Of a stretch of 64,000 nucleotides of DNA, positions 26,204 to 35,028 are shown piece by piece. The position numbers were made by a program, and so were the translations under genes. Location: assembly GCA_001874325.1 (NCBI GenBank), contig MPCW01000004.1:62001-126000 (forward strand), given 5' to 3'. Source of the stretch: Flavobacterium sp. MedPE-SWcel (lineage in GTDB: Bacteria > Bacteroidota > Bacteroidia > Flavobacteriales > Flavobacteriaceae). Positions within the stretch are counted from its first letter, which is position 1. Every line of letters begins with the position of its first letter. The notes below the pieces were generated by a model. That model ran no database searches. It was given only the letters and a program-made list of their open reading frames with translations, and had not been told where the DNA came from.

Positions 26204-26219
26204 TGAAACGATCGTTTCA
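26204..26219. promoter_or_regulatory. TetR-type operator before the SDR gene
   Basis: TGAAACGATCGTTTCA, a perfect 16-base palindrome 16 bases before the SDR ATG at 26236. It matches the palindrome at 25581-25596 at 14 of 16 positions, so both are likely sites for the adjacent TetR regulator. Confidence 0.7.
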
Positions 26220-26235
26220 ATTTAAAATGCTTATT

Positions 26236-26985
26236 ATGGGTAAATTAAAAAACAAAGTAGCTGTAATTACAGGTGCAAACAGTGGAATTGGTTTAGCAAC
26301 AGCTAAACTTTATTTAAAAGAAGGTGCAAAAGTGGTACTTTCAGGAAGAAGACAAGAAGCACTAGATGAAGCCGTAAAAGGTTTAGAAGGTGATTTTATT
26401 ACAGTTTTAGCAGACGTTTCTAAAGCAGACGATAATGTTAAGTTGATTAATGAAGCAACAAATCGTTTTGGTAAAATAGATATTCTATTTTTAAATGCAG
26501 GTATAGCACCTGTTTCACCAACTACAGATGTTACCGAAGATCATTATAACGAAGTTTTCGATATTAATGTAAAAGGGCCTATTTTAGCCACTAAAGAGGC
26601 ATTACCACAAATGAATGATGGAGGATCTATTTTATTTACAAGTTCTATTGTTAATAAAAGAGGTTTCGATGGTTTAGGAGTTTATTCAGCAAGTAAAGGC
26701 GCGTTAGGTGCTTTTGCAAGAGTTTTAACTTCAGAAGTGCGTTCTAGAAACATCCGAGTAAATTCGATTGCTCCAGGACCAATAGAGACACCTATTTATG
26801 GTAAAATGGGATTACCAGAAGATGTTGTTCAAGAAATGGGTAAAGGGTTTGCAGCACAAGTTCCATTGGCTAGATTTGGAGCTTCAGAAGAGGTTGCTAA
26901 CGTTGCTTTATTTTTAGCTTCAGATGAAGCATCGTATATCAATGGTGCTGAATTAGAAGTAGATGGAGGACTAAGCCAAGTATAA
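26236..26985 (+). CDS. Short-chain dehydrogenase/reductase (SDR)
   Basis: A 249-residue NAD(P)-dependent oxidoreductase. The cofactor motif TGANSGIG is near residue 11, NAG follows at about 82, the catalytic Ser lies in TSSIV, and YSASK gives the Tyr and Lys. VDGG near the C terminus is typical of classical SDRs. An ATG nine bases upstream is possible; MGKLKNKVAVITG is the more typical start. The substrate is unknown. The TetR operator upstream suggests induction by a small molecule, perhaps a reactive carbonyl. Confidence 0.9.
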   Translation: MGKLKNKVAVITGANSGIGLATAKLYLKEGAKVVLSGRRQEALDEAVKGLEGDFITVLADVSKADDNVKLINEATNRFGKIDILFLNAGIAPVSPTTDVTEDHYNEVFDINVKGPILATKEALPQMNDGGSILFTSSIVNKRGFDGLGVYSASKGALGAFARVLTSEVRSRNIRVNSIAPGPIETPIYGKMGLPEDVVQEMGKGFAAQVPLARFGASEEVANVALFLASDEASYINGAELEVDGGLSQV

Positions 26986-27008
26986 ATAATAGCTTTATAA
27001 TATTTTAT

Positions 27009-27044
27009 AACCTGAGTTTGATTAATAATCTAACTCAGGTTTTT
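27009..27044 (+). terminator. Rho-independent terminator after the SDR gene
   Basis: Stem AACCTGAGTT (27009-27018) with AACTCAGGTT, an inner GATT/AATC stem, and a T run. It separates the tetR-SDR unit from the ABC transporter operon. Confidence 0.75.
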
Positions 27045-27134
27045 GTCGTTAAAATACAACATAGTTTTAGGAAATATGATATTTTATAATCGTTCTATTT
27101 TGCCTAACTTGCAAGGCATATAAATGGTTATTGC

Positions 27135-27764
27135 ATGATAAGCACAAAGAACATTCATTTTTCTTACGGGAAAGGAACTAAGTTTGATTTCCCAGATATA
27201 ACGGCACAAGATGGTGATACGTTATTGATAACAGGAGGCTCAGGTAAAGGTAAAACAACTTTATTGCATCTTTTAGGTGGTTTGCTAAAACCACAATCAG
27301 GAGAAATACATATAGAGGATACTAATATAGCGACACTTTCAGATAAAAAGTTAGATCATTTTCGTGGTAAAAATATAGGTTTGGTTTTGCAACAATCTTA
27401 TTTTGTTGCATCACTTAATGTGCTAGAAAATGTAGCTTTAGCATCGTGGTTAGCTACAGGAAAACAAGCTACAGAAAAAGCAAAAGAATTGTTAGAGCAA
27501 TTGGGGCTTAAAGATCAATTACAAAAACTACCATCACAGTTAAGTATTGGTCAGCAGCAACGTGTGTCTATAGCACGTGCGCTTATAAATGAACCAAAAT
27601 TACTTTTGGCAGATGAACCTACATCGAGTTTAGATGATGAAAATGCAGTTATAGTAGCCGATATGCTTTCGGGTTTAGCAAAGCAGTATGGTACTGCACT
27701 AGTAATTGTAACACACGACCAGAGATTAAAAGAACGTTTTTCTAACCAAATTACTTTATCATGA
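27135..27764 (+). CDS. ABC transporter ATP-binding protein (LolD/MacB-like)
   Basis: A 209-residue ATPase of the LolD/MacB/FtsE group that pairs with FtsX-type permeases. Walker A is GGSGKGKTT (34-42), the signature is LSIGQ (136-140; Ile in place of the usual Gly) and Walker B is LLLADEP (156-162), with VTHD as the switch. Its stop codon overlaps the start of the permease gene by four bases, so they form one operon. Proteobacterial relatives next to FtsX permease and DUF3299 genes are linked to zinc uptake; the same role is inferred here. Confidence 0.9.
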   Translation: MISTKNIHFSYGKGTKFDFPDITAQDGDTLLITGGSGKGKTTLLHLLGGLLKPQSGEIHIEDTNIATLSDKKLDHFRGKNIGLVLQQSYFVASLNVLENVALASWLATGKQATEKAKELLEQLGLKDQLQKLPSQLSIGQQQRVSIARALINEPKLLLADEPTSSLDDENAVIVADMLSGLAKQYGTALVIVTHDQRLKERFSNQITLS

Positions 27765-29203
27765 TTACAAAAATAGCTTGGAGAAACATTTGGTTTAAAC
27801 CACTTAACACACTGCTTAGTATAATACTACTTACAGCAAGTGTTGCAATCATTACATTACTAATATTGCTGCAAGAGCAGTTCGAGAAAAAATTTAATAG
27901 CAATATAGATGGTATCGATCTAGTGTTAGGTGCACAAGGTAGTCCGTTACAATTAATATTATCATCGGTTTATCAAGTTGATGCTCCTACAGGAAATATA
28001 AGTTATACAGAAGCTAAGCAATGGATGGATCACCCATTTGTAGAAACAGCAATACCATTAGCATTTGGCGATAATTATAAAGGCTTTCGTATTGTGGGGA
28101 CTACTCCAGATTATTTAGAAAAATATAATGCTACAGTAGAAGAAGGAAAGGTATTCAATAAAAAATTTGAAGTAGTAGTAGGTAACGCAATAGCTGAAAA
28201 AATGCAGCTTAAAATAGGTGATACTTTTTTTGGAACTCACGGAGATAGTAAAGAAGGAGATGTACATGATAATCAAGCTTATACTATTGTAGGAATTGCT
28301 AGTAAAACAGATAAGGTTGTTGATAATCTTATATTATGTAACGTACAAAGTGTTTGGACAATGCATGACCATGAGGGACACGATCATGAAGGTCATGACC
28401 ATGGCGATGAAGCAGAAAGCCATGAAGGACACAATCACGAGGTGCATGATCATGAAGTAGCCGCAGCATCAACGGATAATCATGAAGGACATGATCATGG
28501 CGATGAAATAGAAAGTCATGAAGGACATAATCACGAAGATCATGAGGAAGCGATAACATCAGTAGATAATCATGAGGGGCACGAACACGAAGGCCATGAC
28601 CACGCAACAGAAGATACACACGATCATGAAGAAGAAGCTATTGTAAATTATGAGGGGAAAGAAATAACGGCTGTATTAGTAAAGATGAAAAATAAAATGG
28701 CTATTTTCTCTTGGCAACGTATGATACCTATGAATACTAAAATGCAAGCAGCATCACCAGGTTTAGAAATCAACCGTTTATTTTCATTATTTGGTATAGG
28801 TTTACAGGCTTTACAATATTTAGCTTATGGTATTATGTTAATTTCAGGAATTAGCATTTTTATAGCATTATTTAATACCTTAAAAGAAAGAAAGTACGAG
28901 TTCGCTTTACTACGTGTAAATGGAGCAAGTCGCCTTCAATTATTAATATTAGTACTTATAGAAAGTTTACTTTTGTGTATTACTGGTTTCTTGTTTGGAA
29001 CGATTGTTGGGAGAGTAGCATTAATGCTCATTTCAGGTTCATCAGAAGAAGAATTTAAAATGTCATTTAATCCATTCGAATTTGTTTGGGATAAAGAAGG
29101 GTATTTGTTCTTACTCACTATTTTTGTGGGTATTTTAGCAGCAGTAATACCAGCAGTAAAAGCATATAGTTTAAACATATCAAAAACACTCGCAAATGCG
29201 TAA
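27761..29203 (+). CDS. ABC transporter permease (FtsX-like) with histidine-rich loop
   Basis: A 480-residue permease with an N-terminal membrane helix (about 15-38), a large extracytoplasmic MacB-like domain, and three C-terminal helices (about 335-475, with an ERKYEFALLRVNGASR FtsX motif). Between residues 202 and 289 the external domain carries a stretch with 25 histidines in 88 residues, mainly HEGHDH-type repeats alternating with Asp/Glu. This suggests binding of zinc, copper or nickel in the periplasm. The segment contains an internal duplication. It overlaps the ATPase by four bases and the next gene by eight. Confidence 0.88.
   Translation: MITKIAWRNIWFKPLNTLLSIILLTASVAIITLLILLQEQFEKKFNSNIDGIDLVLGAQGSPLQLILSSVYQVDAPTGNISYTEAKQWMDHPFVETAIPLAFGDNYKGFRIVGTTPDYLEKYNATVEEGKVFNKKFEVVVGNAIAEKMQLKIGDTFFGTHGDSKEGDVHDNQAYTIVGIASKTDKVVDNLILCNVQSVWTMHDHEGHDHEGHDHGDEAESHEGHNHEVHDHEVAAASTDNHEGHDHGDEIESHEGHNHEDHEEAITSVDNHEGHEHEGHDHATEDTHDHEEEAIVNYEGKEITAVLVKMKNKMAIFSWQRMIPMNTKMQAASPGLEINRLFSLFGIGLQALQYLAYGIMLISGISIFIALFNTLKERKYEFALLRVNGASRLQLLILVLIESLLLCITGFLFGTIVGRVALMLISGSSEEEFKMSFNPFEFVWDKEGYLFLLTIFVGILAAVIPAVKAYSLNISKTLANA
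28364..28630. repeat. In-frame histidine-coding repeat
   Basis: DNA coding the histidine-rich loop of the permease. Two near-identical units of about 30 codons (both beginning around HEGHDHGDE and containing ESHEGHNHE) lie side by side, followed by shorter HEGH copies. It grew by in-frame duplication and is probably length-variable between strains. Confidence 0.75.
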
Positions 29204-29699
29204 AACAATATTTATATTATCTACAGTTATTATATCAGGATTTTTATTAATGTCAGTAGGTACACCGTCGTTAAATAAAGGACAGCTTTCTAATAAAGAT
29301 TTTTCAGAATATACTACGTTTTCAGATACACTTAGTTGGAAGTTATTAGGTAGAATAAAATATGAAAAAAAAGCCAGTAAAGACTATCCAGGAGGCATAA
29401 TGTACCCAATAATTAATGAAACGCTGAAAACAAAAAACAAGAAAGAAATTGTAATGAGCGGTTTTATTATCCCTATTGATAATAAAAACTATGCGTTAAG
29501 TAAAAATGTATTTGCATCATGCTTTTTTTGCGGCCAGGCAGGCCCTGAAACGGTTATGGGAATTAAGTTTGAAGATGAATCAATACGTCTTAAAACAGAT
29601 CAATATGTAACTTTAAAAGGGAACTTTCGTTATAACGATAGTGATGTTGACGATTGGGTTTACCATATAGAAAATGCAATTATTGTAAAAGGAGAATAA
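29196..29699 (+). CDS. DUF3299-like exported protein
   Basis: A 167-residue protein with an N-terminal hydrophobic export segment (TIFILSTVIISGFLLMSVG). The core EIVMSGFIIPIDNKNYAL followed by FASCFFCGQAGPETVMGI resembles DUF3299, where a cysteine-containing loop follows an SGF-x-x-P motif; the two cysteines are Cys109 and Cys112. Its ATG overlaps the permease gene by eight bases, so it is translated from the same operon. In proteobacteria DUF3299 genes accompany the same ABC pair. A periplasmic metal-handling role is inferred. Confidence 0.7.
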   Translation: MRKTIFILSTVIISGFLLMSVGTPSLNKGQLSNKDFSEYTTFSDTLSWKLLGRIKYEKKASKDYPGGIMYPIINETLKTKNKKEIVMSGFIIPIDNKNYALSKNVFASCFFCGQAGPETVMGIKFEDESIRLKTDQYVTLKGNFRYNDSDVDDWVYHIENAIIVKGE

Positions 29700-30389
29700 A
29701 TGCAATTAGTTAATAAAAAAGATGTTTTTTTTGATTTAGACCATACATTATGGGATTTCGAAAAAAACTCAGCGCTAGCTTTCGAAACAATATTACGTAA
29801 GCATAATGTAGCTGTTGATATTTCTGAATTTATAAAACAATATGTTCCTATAAATTTACAATACTGGAGGCTATATCGCGATGCTAAAATTACACAACAA
29901 GAACTTAGGTATGGTAGGTTAAAAGATGCCTTTGATATATTAGAGTTTGAAGTTGATGATAGTACTATAAATATCCTATCTGACGATTATATTAAATATT
30001 TACCTACATATAATCATTTGTATGATGGAGCTATTGAAGTGTTAGATTATTTAAAGCCAAAGTATAATTTACATATTATTACAAATGGTTTTCAGGGAGT
30101 GCAAGATGGAAAGCTTCAAAACTCAAATATTCATCATTATTTTGATACCGTAACTAATTCTGAATTAGCAGGGTGTAAAAAACCACATCCCGCTATTTTC
30201 GAGTATGCACTTAATAGCGCTAATGCTGAAAAACACACTAGTGTAATGATTGGAGATTGTATTGAAGCTGATGTTCAAGGCGCGATCGATTTTGGTCTAG
30301 AAGCAATATATTTTAATGAATTTAATAAAGAAGCCGATGCTTCTATCAAACAAGTAAATCACTTACTTGACCTTAAAAACTTACTATAA
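29700..30389 (+). CDS. HAD hydrolase, YjjG-like nucleotidase
   Basis: A 229-residue haloacid dehalogenase phosphatase. The nucleophile motif FFDLDHT places Asp12 and Asp14; ITNG is motif II, CKKPHP gives the motif III lysine, and MIGDCIEADVQGA is motif IV. The sequence matches the YjjG/YfnB group, house-cleaning 5'-nucleotidases acting on non-canonical pyrimidine nucleotides. Its ATG follows directly after the preceding stop codon, so it is cotranscribed with the ABC genes, though a shared function is not obvious. Confidence 0.88.
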   Translation: MQLVNKKDVFFDLDHTLWDFEKNSALAFETILRKHNVAVDISEFIKQYVPINLQYWRLYRDAKITQQELRYGRLKDAFDILEFEVDDSTINILSDDYIKYLPTYNHLYDGAIEVLDYLKPKYNLHIITNGFQGVQDGKLQNSNIHHYFDTVTNSELAGCKKPHPAIFEYALNSANAEKHTSVMIGDCIEADVQGAIDFGLEAIYFNEFNKEADASIKQVNHLLDLKNLL

Positions 30390-30394
30390 TTCTT

Positions 30395-31096
30395 ATGAAG
30401 AAAATTATACTACTACTTTGTTTCTCGCTAACAATATCTATGTTTTCACAAAGTATAGGTGACTATAAATACCTAGTTGTACCTGAAAGATTTGAATTTC
30501 AGAGTGAATCGGGAGAGTTTGATTTAAACGAATTGACTAAAAAAATGTTCGAGAGAGAAGGCTTTGTGGTGTTTTATAGTAAAGATCAAATGCCTCCTGA
30601 ATTAGCATTGGATAAATGTAAAGCAGCATATGTTGACTTGCATAGAGAATCAAACTTTACTAGAACAAGAATGACTATTACGATAACAGATTGTTGGGGT
30701 AGAGTTTTGTTTACTTCTGATGAAGGTGTTAGTAAGGCAAAAGAACATAAAAGAGCTGCTCATGAATCATTAAGAGAAGCATCACATTCATTGTATAAGA
30801 TGGAGGAAGCAACAGATGTTATACTAAGTGATAAAGAGATGGATCATGATCCGACATATGATAGCGATCCTAAGGATAAATCAATTCTTTATGCGTATAA
30901 AGTGAAAAATGGATACCAGTTGTCAAGTATTGATAGAGAAGTATCTTTAAGGATATATAAAACATCTCAATTGGACTTATACATAGCTGTAGGAGAGGAT
31001 AAAAGAGGTGTGCTTCTAAAAGATGATGATAATTGGTTCTTAGAATATTATAAAGACAAAGAGTTGATTATAGAGAAACTAAATATAAAATTTTAG
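30395..31096 (+). CDS. Exported protein of unknown function
   Basis: A 233-residue protein with signal peptide MKKIILLLCFSLTISMFSQS. The mature part begins DYKYLVVPERFEFQ, seen in Flavobacteriia proteins of unknown role, followed by a mixed alpha/beta domain and a helical part rich in Lys/Glu. It starts five bases after the HAD gene and probably belongs to the same transcript. Its last four bases overlap the end of the convergent rarA gene. Confidence 0.65.
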   Translation: MKKIILLLCFSLTISMFSQSIGDYKYLVVPERFEFQSESGEFDLNELTKKMFEREGFVVFYSKDQMPPELALDKCKAAYVDLHRESNFTRTRMTITITDCWGRVLFTSDEGVSKAKEHKRAAHESLREASHSLYKMEEATDVILSDKEMDHDPTYDSDPKDKSILYAYKVKNGYQLSSIDREVSLRIYKTSQLDLYIAVGEDKRGVLLKDDDNWFLEYYKDKELIIEKLNIKF

Positions 31097-32370
31097 TAAT
31101 TATATTTATCCTTCCAGCGGTTTTTTAGGAAATCGCGAGTACTATTTTCTCGACTATTACTTCCAGGGTCATAAAACTTTGTTTCTGTTATCTCATCAGG
31201 AAGAAACTCTTGCTCTGCAAAATTATTTGCATAGTCATGAGAGTATTTATATTCATCACCATAACCTAGTTCTTTCATTAGTTTAGTTGGTGCATTGCGC
31301 AGGTGTAAGGGTACAGGTAAATCACCTGTTTGTTTTACTGCTTGTTGTGCTTTACCAATAGCCATATAGCTAGCGTTGCTTTTAGGTGATGTAGCTAAAT
31401 ATACTGCACACTGGCTAAGTACTATTCTAGATTCAGGATAACCAATAGTTGTTACTGCCTGAAAAGTATTATTTGCCATAATAAGCGCAGTAGGGTTAGC
31501 ATTTCCTATATCTTCACTAGAGAGGATTAACATACGTCGAGCTATAAACTTTAAATCTTCACCGCCTTCTATCATTCGTGCTAGCCAGTAAACAGCACCA
31601 TTAGGGTCGCTACCACGTATAGATTTTATAAAAGCCGAAATAATATCATAATGCTGTTCACCTGTTTTATCATATAAAACAGTGTGTTTTTGAGCAAGTT
31701 GCATTACTCGGTCATTTGTTATTTCGATAGAATCTCCATCAGTAGCATTTATTACAAGTTCAAAAACATTAAGTAGTTTACGTCCGTCACCACCAGATAG
31801 TTTAAGTAGTGCTTCAGTTTCCTTAAGATTAATGTTTTTGTTCTTTAAAACCGTATCTTTTTCCATAGCACGGTGCAATAATGCTTCTAAATCTTCACGT
31901 GAAAATGGATTAAGAACATATACCTGACATCTTGACAATAATGCAGGGATAACCTCAAAGCTAGGATTTTCAGTTGTAGCCCCAATAAGAGTAACCCAGC
32001 CTTTTTCTACAGCAGCTAGTAACGAATCTTGTTGCGACTTGCTAAAACGGTGTATCTCATCTATAAAAAGTATAGGGTTTTTAGCGGTAAATAAACCACC
32101 ACTTTGTTTTGCTTTTTCTATAACTTCCCTCACCTCTTTTACACCAGAATTGATGGCGCTAAGTACATAAAAAGGTCTTTTAGACTCTTCTGCCATAATC
32201 TGGGCAAGCGTTGTTTTTCCTGTTCCAGGAGGTCCCCATAAAAGTAATGAAGGTATAATGCCTTTGGCGATTTGATGAGTTAGTGAACCTTGTGGTCCTA
32301 CTAAGTGTTGCTGACTTATATATTCAGATAAATTTTGTGGTCGTATGCGTTCTGCCAAAGGTGCTTCCAT
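31093..32370 (-). CDS. rarA: Replication-associated recombination protein A (RarA/MgsA)
   Basis: AAA+ ATPase acting at stalled replication forks. Walker A is GPPGTGKT at residues 46-53, Walker B is LFIDEIHRF at about 101-109, and GATTENPSFE is the sensor 1 region. The C-terminal tetramerisation part includes RGSDPNGAVYWLARM and HLRNAPT. At 425 residues it is the normal length. The minus-strand ATG is preceded by TAATTTTACACC, close to a -7 element five bases from the start. Confidence 0.95.
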   Translation of the reverse strand: MEAPLAERIRPQNLSEYISQQHLVGPQGSLTHQIAKGIIPSLLLWGPPGTGKTTLAQIMAEESKRPFYVLSAINSGVKEVREVIEKAKQSGGLFTAKNPILFIDEIHRFSKSQQDSLLAAVEKGWVTLIGATTENPSFEVIPALLSRCQVYVLNPFSREDLEALLHRAMEKDTVLKNKNINLKETEALLKLSGGDGRKLLNVFELVINATDGDSIEITNDRVMQLAQKHTVLYDKTGEQHYDIISAFIKSIRGSDPNGAVYWLARMIEGGEDLKFIARRMLILSSEDIGNANPTALIMANNTFQAVTTIGYPESRIVLSQCAVYLATSPKSNASYMAIGKAQQAVKQTGDLPVPLHLRNAPTKLMKELGYGDEYKYSHDYANNFAEQEFLPDEITETKFYDPGSNSRENSTRDFLKNRWKDKYNY

Positions 32371-32465
32371 GGTGTAAAATTACAGATTTATTCGAAAATT
32401 ATATCTTTAGGGTGTATTATAAATTACCAATCTAGCGTTATAGCTTAATAACTAATATTATTTTA

Positions 32466-33329
32466 ATGATTATAGTTTTTAGAATTCTTCTAGTATTTTT
32501 TATTAGTACAGTTACTCTTACTGCACAAGTAAAAACACTTCGCTTTTTAGATGGCCATACAAAACGACCTGTTTACGATGCTGATGTATATACCGATTCA
32601 ACTTTTGTAACTACCACGGGTTATAATGGTAATGTAAAGGTAGATATTGGAGGGGAGTATAGTAATGTGGTTGTTAGCCATATTTCTTATGAAGATAAGG
32701 TTATACCACGCGATTCATTACAAAAAAGAAAGGTTTATAAGTTAAAGAGAAGAATAGGTTTTCTAGATGAAGTTATTATAGATTCTAAGCAGTTGAAAGA
32801 TAGTATGTCTCCTGTGCTTTTAAATTTTGCATGGAATAGTAAGGTCGCAACGTTTATACCATACAGGAGTGATAGTATAATAACAAAATTAAAATTTAGA
32901 GTAATTAACGTTAAGGGGGTGAAAGGTTTAAATTATTTGTCTTTTAAAACTAATTTATACTCCTTTGATACAGTTCGTAAAACACCAAAAGAACCACTAC
33001 TTCCAGAAGATCTTGTTGTAGAGAATAAAGAAGGAAATAAATGGGCAACGATTGATGTTTCTAAATATAATATTAGAACCCCGAAAGAGGGGCTTTGTAT
33101 TGTTTTTATAATATCAGGTCACAAGTTTTATAAAGTAACCTCTATTATGGGAAAAGGAGGAGCAATTCCTGCTGTACCAACATTAAAACATGAAGGTGGA
33201 GTGAGACGAAAAGGATATTCTTATATTTATAAACCAGAATATAAAAATGGAGATAGATCAGGCTATAGATGGGTTACCGTAAAAAGAAGGCGTTACAAAA
33301 TGGAGCTGGAGTTAGAAGGGGAAGACTGA
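32466..33329 (+). CDS. Exported protein with carboxypeptidase-regulatory-like domain
   Basis: A 287-residue protein with signal peptide ending around TLTAQ (residue 20). Residues 22-95 look like a carboxypeptidase D regulatory-like beta sandwich (LDGHTKRPVYDADVYTDS then GYNGNVKVDI). The rest is a beta-rich domain found in Bacteroidota proteins that often have a similar N-terminal layout. A surface or periplasmic role is likely. Function unknown. It is divergent from rarA. Confidence 0.6.
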   Translation: MIIVFRILLVFFISTVTLTAQVKTLRFLDGHTKRPVYDADVYTDSTFVTTTGYNGNVKVDIGGEYSNVVVSHISYEDKVIPRDSLQKRKVYKLKRRIGFLDEVIIDSKQLKDSMSPVLLNFAWNSKVATFIPYRSDSIITKLKFRVINVKGVKGLNYLSFKTNLYSFDTVRKTPKEPLLPEDLVVENKEGNKWATIDVSKYNIRTPKEGLCIVFIISGHKFYKVTSIMGKGGAIPAVPTLKHEGGVRRKGYSYIYKPEYKNGDRSGYRWVTVKRRRYKMELELEGED

Positions 33330-33378
33330 CAATTTTACAGTAGTTTTTCTTTGGTTGGTTTTTTGATCCCCAAGAAGT

Positions 33379-34197
33379 ATGAAAGAACACGATAATCGTT
33401 TTAAATTTTCACCATCAGTATTCGCATGGCCATTGTATTTTGTGCTGTTACTGTGGGTGATATATTGGATAGAAATAAAGTATGGGTTAAACCTAAATCA
33501 TTTCGGTGTATACCCTCGTACGTTTAAAGGACTTAGAGGTGTTGTTTTTAGTCCCTTTTTACATGGTGGTTTAGAACATTTATATAATAACTCTGTAGCG
33601 TTGTTGGTGCTGATTGCTGCATTGCGTTATTTTTATAGAAAACATGCTTGGCAAGTAATTATTTATGGTATGCTATTATCAGGAATAATTACGTGGCTTA
33701 TTGGTAGAGAGTCATATCATATTGGGGCAAGTGGACTTATATATGTGCTTGTTAGTTTTATGTTTTTTAAAGGAATACAAACAGGCTATTACCGTCTAGT
33801 AGCATTGTCGTTAACTATAATAATGTTGTATGGAGGAATGATATGGTATGTTTTTCCTGATGTAGAAAAAGGAATTTCTTGGGAGGGGCACCTAGGTGGG
33901 CTTATTACAGGGATATTGTTTTCAAGGCTATATGATGCACCCGATTATCAAAAACCTGTAGTGTACGACTGGGAGAAACCAGAATTCAATCCAGAAGAAG
34001 ATGCTTTCATGAAAAGGTTTGATGAAAACGGAAACTTTGTAAATCCTCCAAAACCAGATCCAGAAGAAGAATTCTCAGATTTAGTTTCGGAGCATACCTC
34101 TGCAACCTTACCACAGCGCATTACTATTGTATATAATTATAACGCCAAACAACCAGAAAAGGAAGAAGGTGGTAATGATGAAGAGTCGTTAAGCTAG
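33379..34197 (+). CDS. Rhomboid family intramembrane serine protease
   Basis: A 272-residue membrane protease with about six transmembrane helices in residues 15-185. The catalytic Ser118 lies in GASGLIYV and the catalytic His171 in EGHLGGLITG, separated by the expected helices. FLHGGLEHLYNNS supplies the helix 2 HxxxN-type residues. A soluble acidic C-terminal tail of about 85 residues follows. Substrates are not known. Confidence 0.9.
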   Translation: MKEHDNRFKFSPSVFAWPLYFVLLLWVIYWIEIKYGLNLNHFGVYPRTFKGLRGVVFSPFLHGGLEHLYNNSVALLVLIAALRYFYRKHAWQVIIYGMLLSGIITWLIGRESYHIGASGLIYVLVSFMFFKGIQTGYYRLVALSLTIIMLYGGMIWYVFPDVEKGISWEGHLGGLITGILFSRLYDAPDYQKPVVYDWEKPEFNPEEDAFMKRFDENGNFVNPPKPDPEEEFSDLVSEHTSATLPQRITIVYNYNAKQPEKEEGGNDEESLS

Positions 34198-34207
34198 GTG
34201 AGTTTAA

Positions 34208-34942
34208 TTATCTTCTCTGTCTTACAGCTTCATATAAAAATGCACCACAAGCGACAGATACATTAAGAGATGAAATGCTACCAAACATAGGTAATTTTAC
34301 TTTTTCGTCTACTATTTTTAAAACAGATGGGTTAACACCTCTATCTTCAGATCCCATTATAATTGCTAACGGTTCTGTGAAAGAAACATCATAAATAGTA
34401 TCCTCTGTTTTTTCTGTAGCGGCGATAGTTTTTACACCCGACCCTTGAAGATGAAAAATAGCATCTTTAATATGATCTACTTTACAAATAGGTACATTAA
34501 ATACTGCACCAGCAGATGTTTTTACGGTGTCACCATTAACAGGGGCAGAGCCTTGTTTCTGAACAATAATTCCATCTACACCAGTACATTCTGCTGTACG
34601 GATTATAGCGCCGAAATTACGAGCATCAGATAGTTGATCAAGTATAAGGAAAAGAGGGGTTTTACCACTTTCCATAACTTGCTCTACAAGTGTTTCTAAA
34701 TCGTGAAAAGATATAGGAGATATGGTTGCTACAGCACCTTGATGATTGTTTGGAGTTAAACGATTTAGTTTCTCTACAGGTACATAACTGAAGTTAATAT
34801 TGTTGCGCTTCATTACTTTCATTAAGTCTCGCATCAAGTCACCTTGTGTGTCTTTTTGTACAAAAACTTTATCTACATCTTTACCTGCTTGTATAGCTTC
34901 TATAATAGCTCTAATTCCAAATATTTGGTGCTCTTTTTCCAT
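34208..34942 (-). CDS. rlmB: 23S rRNA (guanosine-2'-O)-methyltransferase RlmB-type
   Basis: SPOUT-class (TrmH/SpoU) methyltransferase. The N-terminal substrate-binding domain (HQIFGIRAIIEAI) precedes the catalytic part, which has motif 1 DQLSDARNFGAIIRTAECTG, motif 2 IIMGSEDRGVNPSVLK and motif 3 LPMFGSISSLNVSVACGAFLYE forming the knot. At 244 residues it fits RlmB, which methylates G2251 of 23S rRNA. A -7 element lies five bases before the ATG. Confidence 0.9.
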   Translation of the reverse strand: MEKEHQIFGIRAIIEAIQAGKDVDKVFVQKDTQGDLMRDLMKVMKRNNINFSYVPVEKLNRLTPNNHQGAVATISPISFHDLETLVEQVMESGKTPLFLILDQLSDARNFGAIIRTAECTGVDGIIVQKQGSAPVNGDTVKTSAGAVFNVPICKVDHIKDAIFHLQGSGVKTIAATEKTEDTIYDVSFTEPLAIIMGSEDRGVNPSVLKIVDEKVKLPMFGSISSLNVSVACGAFLYEAVRQRR

Positions 34943-34946
34943 GGTG

Positions 34947-34954
34947 CAAATATA
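34947..34954 (-). promoter_or_regulatory. Promoter -7 element for rlmB, nearly leaderless
   Basis: TATATTTG on the minus strand, exact consensus, separated from the rlmB ATG by only five bases (CACCA around the start). The transcript should start at or very near the start codon. Confidence 0.55.
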
Positions 34955-35028
34955 GTCATTTGAATAGTTTGATTTATGTATTACTCGTTTATTTGATTTT
35001 TAGAGTAAATATATAATGGTTCAGTATC

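Noticed and set aside
28329-28619. Open frame of 96 codons on the minus strand inside the permease gene
   Set aside because: It is the antisense reading of the histidine-rich repeat; the low-complexity leucine/histidine product has no family resemblance and the plus-strand gene is well supported.
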